Assembly (NCBI GenBank): GCA_016776605.1
Contig: JADHTB010000019.1
Location: forward strand, 1 to 64,000
DNA: 64,000 nt
Reading direction: 5' to 3'
Origin: Alphaproteobacteria bacterium
GTDB lineage: Bacteria; Pseudomonadota; Alphaproteobacteria; GCA-2731375
The translations under genes were made by a program, and so were the position numbers. How positions within the stretch are numbered: the stretch's first letter is position 1; each line of letters begins with the position of its first letter. Under the pieces are notes generated by a model. It was given only the letters and a program-made list of their open reading frames with translations, did no database searches and had not been told where the DNA came from. This document shows positions 14,985 to 24,141 of this stretch, one piece after another.

Positions 14985-15947
14985 CTAAGCCACCCGGTTC
15001 GGTAAGGGCTGGCCCTGAAAATGGGCGAGCAAATTATCGATCGTCAAATTGCCCATGGCGGTCCTCGTCTCGACCGTCGCGCTGGCTTGATGGGGCTGCA
15101 AGACAACATTTTCCATCGCAAACAGCGCCTTGGGGACGCTTGGTTCGCCAGCGAAGACGTCCAGTCCCGCGCCTGCAATGGTATGATTAGACAGGGCTTT
15201 CACCAAGGCCACTTCGTCAACCACGCTGCCCCGTGCGATATTGATCAGATAGCCATTGCTGCCCAAGGCTTCAAACACCTCCTCATCGATCAAATTCCGG
15301 GTTGCTTCACCTCCCGGACAAGTCAGGGCCATGACATCGCAGGCCGTGGCCAAGGCGGCAGCACTGGCGTAAAAGGGATAGGCCACGTCATCGCGTTCCG
15401 TACGGTTATGATAGGCGATCGTCATGCCGAACACCTCGGCCCGTTTCGCCAGCGCCATGCCGATACGGCCCAGGCCGACGATGCCCAGGCACCGGCCCCG
15501 CGGCGAATGAGACAAATCCAAGATCCCCTCGCTTTCCCACCGCCCGGCCCGGACGTAGCGGTCCCCCTCCACAACCTTGCGCAAAGTGGCCAGGGTTAAT
15601 GCCATGCCCAGATCAGCCACACAGTCCGTCAACACATCCGGCGTATTGGTAATGGCGATGCCATGCTGCTTGGCATAGCCCACATCGGCGCCATCATAGC
15701 CAACGCCAAAACAGGCGACGATCTCCAAATTAGGTAACAGCGCCATCATGGCGGCATCGACTTTGGCAAAGCCCGGCATGGCAATGCCATGAATACGGTC
15801 GACATTGTCCAGAAACGCCGGCGGTCTTTCGCTTTCATGGGGCAAAACGATCAAATCAAATACATCGCGGGCCCGGTCAACGATCCAGCTGGGGATCGGT
15901 TCAATCAACAGGACGCAGGGTTTTGCCCCCTTCGTAACGTCGGTCAT
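14985..15947 (-). CDS. D-isomer-specific 2-hydroxyacid dehydrogenase
   Basis: The 320-residue enzyme has the family's two-lobed layout: catalytic Arg region (MALTCPGGEATRNLID and INIARGSVVDE), NAD-binding GIVGLGRIGMALAKRA, and the C-terminal QPHQASATVETRTAMGNL with the catalytic His. It probably reduces a small 2-ketoacid such as hydroxypyruvate or glyoxylate. The start MTDVTK at 15947 overlaps the ccmE stop as ATGA, a better choice than the in-frame ATG at 15965. Its presence inside a ccm operon is unusual. Confidence 0.92.
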   Translation of the reverse strand: MTDVTKGAKPCVLLIEPIPSWIVDRARDVFDLIVLPHESERPPAFLDNVDRIHGIAMPGFAKVDAAMMALLPNLEIVACFGVGYDGADVGYAKQHGIAITNTPDVLTDCVADLGMALTLATLRKVVEGDRYVRAGRWESEGILDLSHSPRGRCLGIVGLGRIGMALAKRAEVFGMTIAYHNRTERDDVAYPFYASAAALATACDVMALTCPGGEATRNLIDEEVFEALGSNGYLINIARGSVVDEVALVKALSNHTIAGAGLDVFAGEPSVPKALFAMENVVLQPHQASATVETRTAMGNLTIDNLLAHFQGQPLPNRVA

Positions 15948-16399
15948 TCTTCCTTGCCCTGCCATTGACCAGCCTTCTTCAAGGCCTCGGCGACCTCCTT
16001 CGGCATATAGGTTTCGTCATGTTTGGCCAGCACCTCGGTCGCCACGAAAGTTCCATTTGTCGCCAGACTGCCTTCGGCGACAATCCCCTGGCCCTCCCTG
16101 AAAAGATCAGGCAGCAGACCGCGAAACCGTACCGGCAACACGTCCACCTTATCCGTTACGCGAAAAGTGATCGTGACACCATCGGCATCGCGCTGAACCG
16201 AGCCTTCCTCCACCAAACCACCGATGCGCAACCGGCGATCAGGCGGAATCGGTTGTTCCGCCGATTTTCGCGCCAGTTCGGACGGTGAATAAAAGAACAC
16301 GATGTTCTCTTCAAATGCCATCAACACCAAGGCCGCGGCGGCGGCAAATATCAGCATAAAGCCGCCGACGATATAAAGGCGCCGCTGTTTACGGGTCAT
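15944..16399 (-). CDS. ccmE: CcmE, periplasmic heme chaperone
   Basis: A 151-residue protein with an N-terminal membrane anchor (residues 8-29) and a beta-barrel periplasmic domain. The covalent heme-binding His127 and the following Tyr131 are in LAKHDETYMPKEV, equivalent to His130 and Tyr134 of the E. coli protein. It receives heme from the CcmABCD complex and carries it to CcmF. It overlaps ccmD by four bases and the next dehydrogenase gene by four bases. Confidence 0.97.
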   Translation of the reverse strand: MTRKQRRLYIVGGFMLIFAAAAALVLMAFEENIVFFYSPSELARKSAEQPIPPDRRLRIGGLVEEGSVQRDADGVTITFRVTDKVDVLPVRFRGLLPDLFREGQGIVAEGSLATNGTFVATEVLAKHDETYMPKEVAEALKKAGQWQGKEE

Positions 16400-16581
16400 T
16401 CCGCGTCACTTTCTCGTTGCCGGCGGTTTTTGCGCAATGCCGCCAAAGTCTGCTCCGACTTGCGCCAACCTCGGTCGCTGATGAACCATAACGCCGCCAT
16501 GACAACAAGCACGATCGCGAAGGCGGGCCAGACATAGCCCGCATAGCCTCCCATCGCAAAAAATTGCCCCATGCCTTCCAT
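16396..16581 (-). CDS. ccmD: CcmD, small subunit of heme exporter complex
   Basis: A 61-residue single-span membrane protein (hydrophobic residues about 13-35, then a basic charged tail RKNRRQRESDAE). This topology and place between ccmC and ccmE identify it. It helps release holo-CcmE from CcmABC. The start overlaps nothing upstream; the stop overlaps the ccmE start. Confidence 0.9.
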   Translation of the reverse strand: MEGMGQFFAMGGYAGYVWPAFAIVLVVMAALWFISDRGWRKSEQTLAALRKNRRQRESDAE

Positions 16582-16588
16582 CGTGCCC

Positions 16589-17314
16589 CTAACTCGACCG
16601 CTCTGCCAGCCGCAGGGCGCGAATGCGCCGCAAATTCAGTTCCATACGCATGCGGGCCAGTAACAAGGCCACAAAATAGACCTTAAACGCCAAAGCCATG
16701 ATCAACAGCGGCCACAGCATGCTGGGATGGATCGCCGGGCCATCCATGCGCAATACGCTAGCGGGCTGATGCAGGGTATTCCACCAATCCACCGAGAATT
16801 TAATGATCGGCACATTGATCGCGCCAACCAGAGCCAGGACCGCCGCAGCCTTGGCCGCTTTTTGCCCATCCTCGATCGACTGCCAAAGGGCCATATATCC
16901 GAGGTAAAGGAAAAACAGTATCAGCACCGATGTCAGCCGCGCATCCCAAACCCACCAGGCGCCCCACATGGGCTTGCCCCAAAGCGACCCCGTGACTAAC
17001 GCCAGAAAAGTGAATCCGGCGCCAATCGGGGCTGATGCCTTGGCTGCCAGGTCAGCCAAAGGATGCTTCCAAATCAACGCGACAGCGCTGGCCACCGCCA
17101 GGAAGATGTAACAGAACATCGCCATCCAGGCCGACGGCACATGCACGAACATGATGCGGACCGTATCGCCCTGTTGATAATCCGCGGGCACCACGATCAA
17201 CGCCAAATAAAAGCCGACCGCCAGCAACAGCGCCGCCAGCCCCCCGGCCCATGGTTGAATGCGCCCGGCGAGGCGGGTAAATCGAGTTGGATTGGCAAAA
17301 TAATGTAGCGACAT
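16589..17314 (-). CDS. ccmC: CcmC, heme transfer membrane protein
   Basis: A 241-residue protein with six membrane spans and the WWD heme-handling motif SLWGKPMWGAWWVWDARLTS. Conserved histidines are in VHVPSAWM and near NTLHQPASV. CcmC attaches heme to CcmE. The ATG at 17314 opens the group ccmC-ccmD-ccmE, 84 bases after ccmB, all on one strand. Confidence 0.97.
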   Translation of the reverse strand: MSLHYFANPTRFTRLAGRIQPWAGGLAALLLAVGFYLALIVVPADYQQGDTVRIMFVHVPSAWMAMFCYIFLAVASAVALIWKHPLADLAAKASAPIGAGFTFLALVTGSLWGKPMWGAWWVWDARLTSVLILFFLYLGYMALWQSIEDGQKAAKAAAVLALVGAINVPIIKFSVDWWNTLHQPASVLRMDGPAIHPSMLWPLLIMALAFKVYFVALLLARMRMELNLRRIRALRLAERSS

Positions 17315-17398
17315 GAGCTGAGGTTTAGCGCCCCCCCGTCACGGGCGCAAGCACTGTAAGGGCAACAAATTGTCGCGGTCTGTTGCCCCGGCTGTCCA

Positions 17399-18064
17399 CT
17401 ACTCTAACGATAACTTTACCGCCGCCGCGGCAGCCCAGGGACAAAGCGGTATTGCGGCCAGCGTCAGGGCAGCCAAAAGTAGAACATGCGGTTTAGCGTT
17501 CAGGCCATGTACGGCGGCATCAATGGCCGAAACGCCGAAAATCAACACCGGTATGTAGAGCGGCAACACCAACAACGATAACAGCACTCCGCCTCGCCGC
17601 ACGGTCAGGGTCAAGGCCGCGCCAATGGCGCCAATAAGACTAAGCGCCGGCGTACCTATCAACATGGTCAAAAGCAAGGCCGCGAAACCTTCAGTGTTCA
17701 TGTTTAGCAACACGGCCAATATCGGCGCGGCCAACAGCAGGGGCAATCCCGTCGTCAGCCAATGGGCGATGATCTTGGCCAGAACGATCCCCCCCAGAGG
17801 CAGTCCGGACAGGGTCAGCTGTTCCAGACTTCCGTCTTCAAAATCCGCCTGAAATAGCCGGTCCAGAGACAGCATTGCGGCCAGTAAGGCGGCGACCCAA
17901 AGGACACCCGGCGCAACGCGGGCCAGAATGGCGGGTTCCGGTCCAATGCCCAAGGGAAACAGGGTGACCGTTAAGAGGAAAAACACCAGCGCCAAAAACG
18001 TGGCGCCGCCCTGGCGCACCGCCAGATGCAGATCGCGGGTGATGACAGCCACGAACGGCCTCAT
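17399..18064 (-). CDS. ccmB: CcmB, membrane subunit of ABC transporter
   Basis: The 221-residue protein has six hydrophobic segments and the CcmB N-terminus MRPFVAVITRDLHLAVRQGG with the EDGSLEQLTLSGLP loop. It pairs with CcmA; ATP use by the pair drives release of heme-loaded CcmE. Start 18064 overlaps the ccmA stop as ATGA; the longer open frame to 18223 runs inside ccmA and is not used. Confidence 0.95.
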   Translation of the reverse strand: MRPFVAVITRDLHLAVRQGGATFLALVFFLLTVTLFPLGIGPEPAILARVAPGVLWVAALLAAMLSLDRLFQADFEDGSLEQLTLSGLPLGGIVLAKIIAHWLTTGLPLLLAAPILAVLLNMNTEGFAALLLTMLIGTPALSLIGAIGAALTLTVRRGGVLLSLLVLPLYIPVLIFGVSAIDAAVHGLNAKPHVLLLAALTLAAIPLCPWAAAAAVKLSLE

Positions 18065-18678
18065 TGCGGCTTCAACTGCAAAATCTCGACATCGTCCAGG
18101 CCTAGTTCGATGTGGGTCGCGGCCATGACCATGCCCTTGTCGGCGCGATGGTCCATGATCGCCTGTTGCAGGCAGGCGGTTCCATCCGCATCCAGGGATA
18201 CCGTGGGTTCGTCGAGCAACCACAGGGTCGCGGGGGACGCAATCAGCCTGGCCAAGGCAGCCCGCCTATGCTGGCCGGCCGACAAATATTGTGCCGGCGT
18301 GTCCGCCAGATGTGCAATGCCGAACGCCGCCATCGCCGTATCGATCCGCGCATCGGCGGATCCCCTGATTTTCGACCAGGTCGCAATATTCTCGCGTACC
18401 GTCAGGGCGCTCTTGACCGCATCTTGATGCGCGACGTAATGCAGCCGTGCACGGTGTTCTTCGGGATCCTCGGCGATATCCGCACCATCCCAGGTCAATT
18501 GCCCTGCTGCTGTCTTCAATAACGTAGCGGCCATTCGCAACAAGCTCGTCTTGCCGCAACCATTGGGACCGCGCAGCACAAGCGCCTGACCTGGCGCAAT
18601 CTGGAAATCGAGGCCGGAAAAAATACGCCGCTCACCCCGATCGCAGGCAATGTCATGGCCCTGGAACATCGGCCTCAA
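18061..18678 (-). CDS. ccmA: CcmA, ATPase of heme exporter complex
   Basis: A 205-residue ABC ATPase. Walker A is GPNGCGKT (residues 37-44), the signature is LSAGQ (133-137), and Walker B LLDEPT follows near 155-160. The short length and HRRAALARL after the signature are usual for CcmA. Its start lies inside the last codons of the septation-protein gene, so the two are coupled. Confidence 0.96.
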   Translation of the reverse strand: MRPMFQGHDIACDRGERRIFSGLDFQIAPGQALVLRGPNGCGKTSLLRMAATLLKTAAGQLTWDGADIAEDPEEHRARLHYVAHQDAVKSALTVRENIATWSKIRGSADARIDTAMAAFGIAHLADTPAQYLSAGQHRRAALARLIASPATLWLLDEPTVSLDADGTACLQQAIMDHRADKGMVMAATHIELGLDDVEILQLKPQ

Positions 18679-19264
18679 CCTCGTCTTCGGAATTTTTCTC
18701 TGGCAAACGGTGACGGTTCATGGTCGGCAATTGCAGGACCGAGAACAAAATTGTTAGCGGCATGATGCCAAAAACTTTAAAACTCACCCAATCATCGGTC
18801 GATACGTTGCGCCAGACAATTTCGTTCAATATGGCCAAAACCACAAAAAACATGGCCCAGCGCAAGGTCAACACGCGCCAACCCTGATCGGTCATGGGAA
18901 ACATGGTTCCCATTAGGCTTTTCAGGAATGATTTACCCCGCAGTAGCCCGCCCAGAAGGATTGCCGCGAACAAAGTGTTGACGATGGTTGGTTTCAGCTT
19001 GATGAATAGCTCGTCCTGCAAAAACAAGGTCAGGCCGCCGAAGATCAAAACGAATATGCCGGTCACCAACGGTAACGTAGGCAACCGTCGTTCCAGCATC
19101 CAGGTAATCGACAACGAGAGAATGATCGCTATCATGAAGACGCCCGTCGCCCAAAATAGTCCGGCCCGGGCGTTGGTCAGAAAAAACAGCGCCAGAGGCC
19201 CCACTTCCAAAGCAAGCTTGAGAATGGGATTTACGGCGGATGGGGCGATTACAGTTTTTGACAT
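18653..19264 (-). CDS. YciB-type inner-membrane septation protein A
   Basis: A 203-residue membrane protein with about six spans matching the intracellular septation protein A (YciB/IspZ) family: LALEVGPLALFFLTNARAG at the start, PTIVNTLFAAILLGGLLRGK in the middle and NEIVWRNVSTDDWVSFKVFG towards the end. It acts in envelope synthesis and cell division. ATG 19264 (MSKTVIA) is preferred over ATG 19273; the 64-codon upstream extension is not conserved-looking. It is the first gene of the leftward operon leading into ccmA, and diverges from rpiA across about 70 bases that must hold both promoters. Confidence 0.9.
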   Translation of the reverse strand: MSKTVIAPSAVNPILKLALEVGPLALFFLTNARAGLFWATGVFMIAIILSLSITWMLERRLPTLPLVTGIFVLIFGGLTLFLQDELFIKLKPTIVNTLFAAILLGGLLRGKSFLKSLMGTMFPMTDQGWRVLTLRWAMFFVVLAILNEIVWRNVSTDDWVSFKVFGIMPLTILFSVLQLPTMNRHRLPEKNSEDEVEADVPGP

Positions 19265-19336
19265 GGCGAACATATAGCCCGGATCGAAGTGAACTGAAAC
19301 GAAACAGAACACCGATCCAAAAAAAAGGTTGCCCCT

Positions 19337-20014
19337 ATGAGCGATGAAGCAAAACGAATGGCAGCCGGCGCGGCGGTGGAATTGGTGCTGGACGGCATGC
19401 GTCTGGGCATCGGCACGGGATCCACGGCCGAGCATTTCATCCATCTTTTGGCCCAACGGGTAAAAGCCGGGTTGTCCGTAACTGGAATTGCAACATCGGA
19501 GCGAAGTGCTGAATTGTGCAGCCGGTTGGGCATTCCGCTGACCAATCTGGATGAAACCCCAAGCCTTGATTTGGCCGTGGACGGCGCCGACGAGTTTGAC
19601 GGAGCGCTAAATTTAATAAAGGGCGGCGGCGGCGCATTGCTAAGAGAAAAAATTGTCGCTGCGGCGGCGAAACGTTTTGTGGTCATTGCCGATGCCAGCA
19701 AGCAAGTCGCTGTGTTAGGGGCCTTTCCCCTGCCTGTCGAGATTATACCTATGGCCCGTCAACCGTTGAGCCAGCGCCTGGCGAAGCTGGGCGCCGTAGT
19801 GGCCCTGCGTCAAACGGCGGACGGTAAACCGTTCCGTAGCGACGAGAATCACTGGATCCTGGATTGCGCCTTTGGTCCAGCAATCACCGATCCGCCTAGA
19901 CTGGCACACACTCTTTCCGGCATGCCTGGCGTGGTCGAGCACGGCTTGTTTTGCGGCATGACGGAACGGGTTTTACTGGGAAGCGACGATCAGGTGACCG
20001 TCATCAACTCTTAA
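19337..20014 (+). CDS. rpiA: Ribose-5-phosphate isomerase A
   Basis: The 225-residue enzyme interconverts ribose 5-phosphate and ribulose 5-phosphate. The family motifs are present: GIGTGSTAEHFI for phosphate binding, LDLAVDGADEFDGALNLIKGGGGALLREKIV with the catalytic acids, and the VIADASK stretch. The final residues overlap the convergent heparinase-like gene by four bases. Together with rpe at 21770 the window encodes two steps of the non-oxidative pentose phosphate pathway. Confidence 0.96.
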   Translation: MSDEAKRMAAGAAVELVLDGMRLGIGTGSTAEHFIHLLAQRVKAGLSVTGIATSERSAELCSRLGIPLTNLDETPSLDLAVDGADEFDGALNLIKGGGGALLREKIVAAAAKRFVVIADASKQVAVLGAFPLPVEIIPMARQPLSQRLAKLGAVVALRQTADGKPFRSDENHWILDCAFGPAITDPPRLAHTLSGMPGVVEHGLFCGMTERVLLGSDDQVTVINS

Positions 20015-21648
20015 ACCTGCCGGAAGGCCCATTTGATGACATTGCCGTCGGGTCGGAAAGTGGCGGAGAGGACGATCTGCTGGCTGCGGCGAATACGGCC
20101 GGACCGTCCCAGATAGACGCTTTCCGCCATGGCTATTTCGGCGCCACCGGCACGAAACCGCCATCCCTGGCCGCCGCCCAACCGCAACAAGACTGCAGAG
20201 CCCCCCTGAACGGCGGAAGCTTGCACATCAGGGTGCAAATGAAATCGAACGGCAACGGAACGCTCCGCGGTTTCCATGTCCGGCCCCGGCGGGCCGCTTG
20301 CATCCAACCGGTCCTCGCCCCGCACATCGCCGCCCGAGGCATCCAGATACAGCCGCCGACGGTGGGTCGCCCCAAACCGCTGGCGATAGCCATCATGATG
20401 CAACTCCAACCAGGTATTGCCAACTTCATCTTCGTGCCGGCGGCAGTGAAGACGGGTGGGATTAGGTCCAAAGCTACCGTCAGATATGATCGGCCAGGCA
20501 TTAGCGTTGTTGAATTGCAGCGTCGAATGAGCGGCCGTTGCCCGCGCCGCCTCGCGCCATTCGGCGCTACGCTGCCGCCCGCTGCCACAATTGACGATCA
20601 GACGCCGTTTGCCGATGGACAGTTCGAACCCACCGCCACCCGCATGGGCGTATCGACCCCATTCACCAGCCGGCGGCGCCCCGGTATCGGTCAATAGAAC
20701 CGCACTGCCAGCGGTCATCCGTTGAAACCCCGATTGCGTCGCGCTCAACAGTGCCTTGCCCTTCACGCCGGCCCGGACCAGGGTTGTCTCCACGCTGTCA
20801 GGGTTTTCTTCGAATCCGCCGTTGAATAACGCTAGTCCGCCATCCCCATGGCGAAGCCCCTGCAGCAAAGGTGCCATCCGGCCAATTGCCGTGTGCAGCC
20901 AATCGGGAACAGGCCGTCCGGAATCGCCAACCGCCCCGCGCAGTGCAATCAGCCGCCGCAAGACAGCCATTAGATCCGAAGGCGCGCGGCTGTTATAGCC
21001 GCCATCCTTCATGGTTTGATTTTCCAGCAAACTTTCGATTTGCCGCAGGCCCTTGATTGCGGCCCCGTCTTCGCCCGGCAACGCCATGGCGCCATAGACC
21101 AGGCCCAGCAGGGCGGACAATTGTTCGGCGCCAAACCGCGCGTCGCCGGCTGTCCGATGCAAGTGCAGCCATTGCGCCGTAAGAGAGCCCAGAAAGGCAT
21201 CGGCAAACTCCGTATCCGCCCCTTGCAGCAGAAAGCGTCCCTGACCCAGCCAAGCTGTTATGCGTTGGCCAAGCACGCCTGGAGACCAGGTTATCGGATC
21301 GACATCACGGCACAGGTCTATCCATGAGCGCACCAGCCGGCGGGCATAGGCCAGCGCCGTTTCGCCACCCGATTCCCCAAAATGGCGGAGCCATTCGAAG
21401 CCATGCAATTCGGCGAGCCATTCATGATCGTCGGGCCGCAGTCGCCAGGGCGGTTGGTTCGGCGCATTGGCTTCCCGCCCGGCAAAGCGATACTGGCCCC
21501 GGAACAACGCGTCCGCCACGCTCGGATCGCCCGGCCAAGGGTCCTGGGGCAAAAAGTCCAGCTGTTCAATGTGGCGCCGTTCGAGGGCATAACGGTACAG
21601 GCGGGTTCGATATCCAGCATTTTTCAGCCGCCTCCAACCGTCATTCAT
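20011..21648 (-). CDS. Heparinase II/III family protein
   Basis: A 545-residue protein with the two-part layout of the family: an alpha-helical toroid in the first 300 residues (LAYARRLVRSWIDLC, DGGYNSRAPSDLMAVLRRL) and a C-terminal beta-sandwich (YAHAGGGGFELSIGKRRLIVNCG, AHSTLQFNNANAWPI). Alphaproteobacterial members are often encoded between rpe or rsmB and purH, and their polysaccharide substrate is unknown. No obvious signal peptide is seen at the chosen start. It lies downstream of rpe with a 63-bp repeat between. Confidence 0.88.
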   Translation of the reverse strand: MNDGWRRLKNAGYRTRLYRYALERRHIEQLDFLPQDPWPGDPSVADALFRGQYRFAGREANAPNQPPWRLRPDDHEWLAELHGFEWLRHFGESGGETALAYARRLVRSWIDLCRDVDPITWSPGVLGQRITAWLGQGRFLLQGADTEFADAFLGSLTAQWLHLHRTAGDARFGAEQLSALLGLVYGAMALPGEDGAAIKGLRQIESLLENQTMKDGGYNSRAPSDLMAVLRRLIALRGAVGDSGRPVPDWLHTAIGRMAPLLQGLRHGDGGLALFNGGFEENPDSVETTLVRAGVKGKALLSATQSGFQRMTAGSAVLLTDTGAPPAGEWGRYAHAGGGGFELSIGKRRLIVNCGSGRQRSAEWREAARATAAHSTLQFNNANAWPIISDGSFGPNPTRLHCRRHEDEVGNTWLELHHDGYRQRFGATHRRRLYLDASGGDVRGEDRLDASGPPGPDMETAERSVAVRFHLHPDVQASAVQGGSAVLLRLGGGQGWRFRAGGAEIAMAESVYLGRSGRIRRSQQIVLSATFRPDGNVIKWAFRQV

Positions 21649-21709
21649 ATCGTCGCGTATTCCCAGGCCAAGAACGTATCTGTTTCCAATACGCCCGATT
21701 CTTAAGAGT

Positions 21710-21772
21710 TAGAGCAATTGAATCAATCCCCTGGATCGCATATGCGATTCCATGAGTGCTAAATCTGCTCTA
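21710..21772 (+). repeat. 63-bp derivative of the two-hairpin repeat, copy C
   Basis: It runs from TAGAGCAATTG to TCTGCTCTA and contains only one stem region, with the centre GGATCGCATATGCGATTCC. Compared with the 103-bp copies the first stem is missing, though CTTAAGAG just upstream resembles the linker between stems. The right-end TAG, read on the minus strand, is the stop codon of rpe. Confidence 0.75.
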
Positions 21773-22438
21773 TACCGCGTTGCCCCGCAGTGCCGTTATA
21801 TTGGCCGCGTAACATTCCACGCCACCGGTGAAGGTCGCCGTACCGGCCACCAAAACATCCGCCCCCGCGGCAACCACGTCAGCCGCGTTCAAGACATTGA
21901 TACCGCCATCAACCTGCAAATCAATCTTGCGCTCCGTCGCATCAATAAGAGCGCGCAATTGGCGAATTTTCGCCAATTGCCCTGGTATGAATGATTGCCC
22001 GCCGAAGCCCGGATTGACGCTCATCACCAGGACAAGGTCCAGATATTCCAGCAACGGCTCCACCGCCGCGATGGCCGTGCCCGGGTTCAAGGCTAATCCG
22101 GCGCGGGCGCCCTGGTCCTTGATCAATTGGATGGTCCGGTGCAGATGAGCGCCGGCCTCCGCATGAACCGTGACGATATCGGCTCCGGCGGATATAAAAT
22201 CGGGGATATAAGGGTCCACCGGGCTGATCATTAGGTGCACATCAAAGGGCAATTTGCTGTGCGGACGAAGGGCGGCAATTACGGCCGGCCCAATGGTCAA
22301 ATTGGGTACGAAATGGCCGTCCATGACGTCAATATGGATATAATCGGCGCCGGCCTCGCTAACCGCCCGGACTTCCGCGCCCAACGCGGCAAAATCAGCG
22401 GAAAGAATCGACGGTGCGATGCGGGTGTTCTGTTGCAT
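21770..22438 (-). CDS. rpe: Ribulose-phosphate 3-epimerase
   Basis: The 222-residue TIM-barrel enzyme interconverts ribulose and xylulose 5-phosphates. Metal and catalytic motifs are intact: [54 protein letters not shown] and VDGGIN. The stop TAG (21770-21772 on the minus strand) comes from repeat copy C. Upstream lies rsmB on the same strand, 39 bases away. Confidence 0.97.
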   Translation of the reverse strand: MQQNTRIAPSILSADFAALGAEVRAVSEAGADYIHIDVMDGHFVPNLTIGPAVIAALRPHSKLPFDVHLMISPVDPYIPDFISAGADIVTVHAEAGAHLHRTIQLIKDQGARAGLALNPGTAIAAVEPLLEYLDLVLVMSVNPGFGGQSFIPGQLAKIRQLRALIDATERKIDLQVDGGINVLNAADVVAAGADVLVAGTATFTGGVECYAANITALRGNAV

Positions 22439-22477
22439 GAGCGCTAGGTAGCAGTTTGCTTTGTTGGCCGCAACAAT

Positions 22478-23773
22478 CTAACCGTTCCGCATGAGGCGGC
22501 AGGCATAAAACCCATCCATTCCGCCCAGGTGATGGGGCAATGTGCGCATATCCCCAAGCGGCGTGATCAGCTCATCCAGGCCAAATAATTCCGCCGCGAT
22601 AATGGGCCGCCGCGCGGCGGGTGCGCCCGATGCCAAGAATGCGTCTATCCGTTGCTCACATTCTTCAGGCTGAAGCGAGCAAGTGATGTAAATCAGCGTC
22701 CCGCCCGGCGCCAACATCTCCATTGCGGCCCGTAACAACTGATCCTGCAGGGCTGCCGCCTGATCGATATCTTCGGGCGTCCGCAAATGCCAGATGTCGG
22801 GATGCCGACGAATCGTTCCCGTGGCGCTGCACGGGGCGTCCAAAAGGATCAGATCAAAAGGCTTGGCCGGCCGCCAGGACAAAACGTCGGCCACCATTGT
22901 CTCGGCCTGCAAATTCAGCCGCTCCAGGTTGGAGCGCAGCAACGCCATTCTTTTTGGCGCACTGTCGATTGCCGTGACCCGCGCACCGGACACCGCCAAT
23001 TGAGCAGTTTTTCCGCCGGGTGCCGCGCAAAGGTCCAACACCTCCCGGTCCGCCACCTCCCCCAACAGCAGCACAGGCAGGGCCGCGGCAGCGTCCTGGA
23101 CCCACCATTCCCCCGCCTCAAATCCAGGCAATTCCTGAATGGCGCCCCCCGCCGTGCGGCGCAGACTGCCCGTCGCCAGGACGTCCCCCTGCAATGCTTG
23201 CGCCCAGGCGCCGGCGTCACTTTTAAAGGTCAGGTCCAACGCCGGCTCCAACAGCATGCTGGCGATCATTCTCTGCGCAACCTCGGCGCCATATGCCGCT
23301 GACCAGGTTTGCCAAAGCCAGTCGGGACAATTCAGCCGCACTTCATCCTGGTCGGCCAAAATCAACGCCGCGTCACGGGTTAGACGCCTGGCAACCGCGT
23401 TGACCAGGCCGCTTAGGTGGCGCAGGCGGGGTGCCATCAGGCGGACCGCGCCGTCCGCCACCGCATGGGCCGGGGTGCCGAGAAACAGGGCCTGGGCGGC
23501 GGCGAGGCGCAGCGCGTTGAGGGCCGGTTTTGCGGCGCGGTTTAACGGTTTATCCAGACAGCGGGAAATGGCATCGTCAATTTGACCGAGTCGGCGCAAT
23601 ACGGTGACCACAAGCAGGCGAGCAAAGGCGCGGTCCCGTGGTTCTAAACCGGCCAGCCGCCGTCCCGGTTCCAACTCATCAGACAGGGCCTGATCCAGCA
23701 TTTGCCGTCGATCCAAAATCTGGCCCAAAAGCCGCGCTGCGGCGGCCCGTGACCGATGCCCCGTATCACTCAT
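22478..23773 (-). CDS. rsmB: RsmB, 16S rRNA m5C967 methyltransferase
   Basis: The 431-residue protein joins an N-terminal NusB-like RNA-binding domain (ARLLGQILDRRQMLDQAL onward) to a Rossmann methyltransferase domain. Motif I is LDLCAAPGGKTAQLA; the two catalytic cysteines are in DAPCSATGTIRRHPD and TCSLQPEECEQR. ATG 23773 or the GTG immediately before it (23776) starts translation. It is divergent from the DUF1674 gene, an arrangement frequent in alphaproteobacteria. Confidence 0.95.
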   Translation of the reverse strand: MSDTGHRSRAAAARLLGQILDRRQMLDQALSDELEPGRRLAGLEPRDRAFARLLVVTVLRRLGQIDDAISRCLDKPLNRAAKPALNALRLAAAQALFLGTPAHAVADGAVRLMAPRLRHLSGLVNAVARRLTRDAALILADQDEVRLNCPDWLWQTWSAAYGAEVAQRMIASMLLEPALDLTFKSDAGAWAQALQGDVLATGSLRRTAGGAIQELPGFEAGEWWVQDAAAALPVLLLGEVADREVLDLCAAPGGKTAQLAVSGARVTAIDSAPKRMALLRSNLERLNLQAETMVADVLSWRPAKPFDLILLDAPCSATGTIRRHPDIWHLRTPEDIDQAAALQDQLLRAAMEMLAPGGTLIYITCSLQPEECEQRIDAFLASGAPAARRPIIAAELFGLDELITPLGDMRTLPHHLGGMDGFYACRLMRNG

Positions 23774-23925
23774 CACTCATTCATCCCGTAAGCTGGCGCC
23801 ATTCTTGGTTGGCCCTGTTCCCAGACACTGGTAGGTTCCAGCCTGATGGATATGTAACCAAGCTGATCGCGCAATCAAGTCGGTCGTATCCACGGCGGCG
23901 CATTCCATCTGGGAGACAACGTTAA

Positions 23926-24090
23926 ATGCCAACCAAAACACCCGCTTCAACGCAGCCTGATGAAAGCAAAATTGAACCGGAAACGGGCACGGAAAAGCAG
24001 CGGCCCGTCAAGGAAATCGGCGGCCCCAAGGGCCTTGAGCCAACCCGCTATGGTGATTGGGAGCGGAAGGGGATCGTATCAGATTTCTGA
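23926..24090 (+). CDS. DUF1674 / SDHAF4-like succinate dehydrogenase assembly factor
   Basis: A 54-residue protein from ATG 23926 to TGA 24088-24090, with GGGAG at 23911-23915 as binding site. The acidic, disordered first half is followed by the family block KEIGGPKGLEPTRYGDWERKG and the ending VSDF. Proteins of this family help insert FAD into, or protect, the flavinated succinate dehydrogenase A subunit. The gene is divergent from rsmB, its common neighbour. A short TAGAGC-type repeat begins 11 bases after the stop. Confidence 0.9.
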   Translation: MPTKTPASTQPDESKIEPETGTEKQRPVKEIGGPKGLEPTRYGDWERKGIVSDF

Positions 24091-24101
24091 TTTCGGCATT
24101 C

Positions 24102-24125
24102 TAGAGCATATCCGGGGTATTCTGG
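24102..24125 (+). repeat. Short TAGAGC-end repeat, copy S2
   Basis: The sequence is TAGAGCATA followed by TCCGGGGTATTCTGG, nearly the same as S3 at 36811-36833 read on the other strand. It sits between the convergent DUF1674 and SDR genes and does not form a stop codon. Confidence 0.65.
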
Positions 24126-24141
24126 AGACCGCCGCCCCTAC

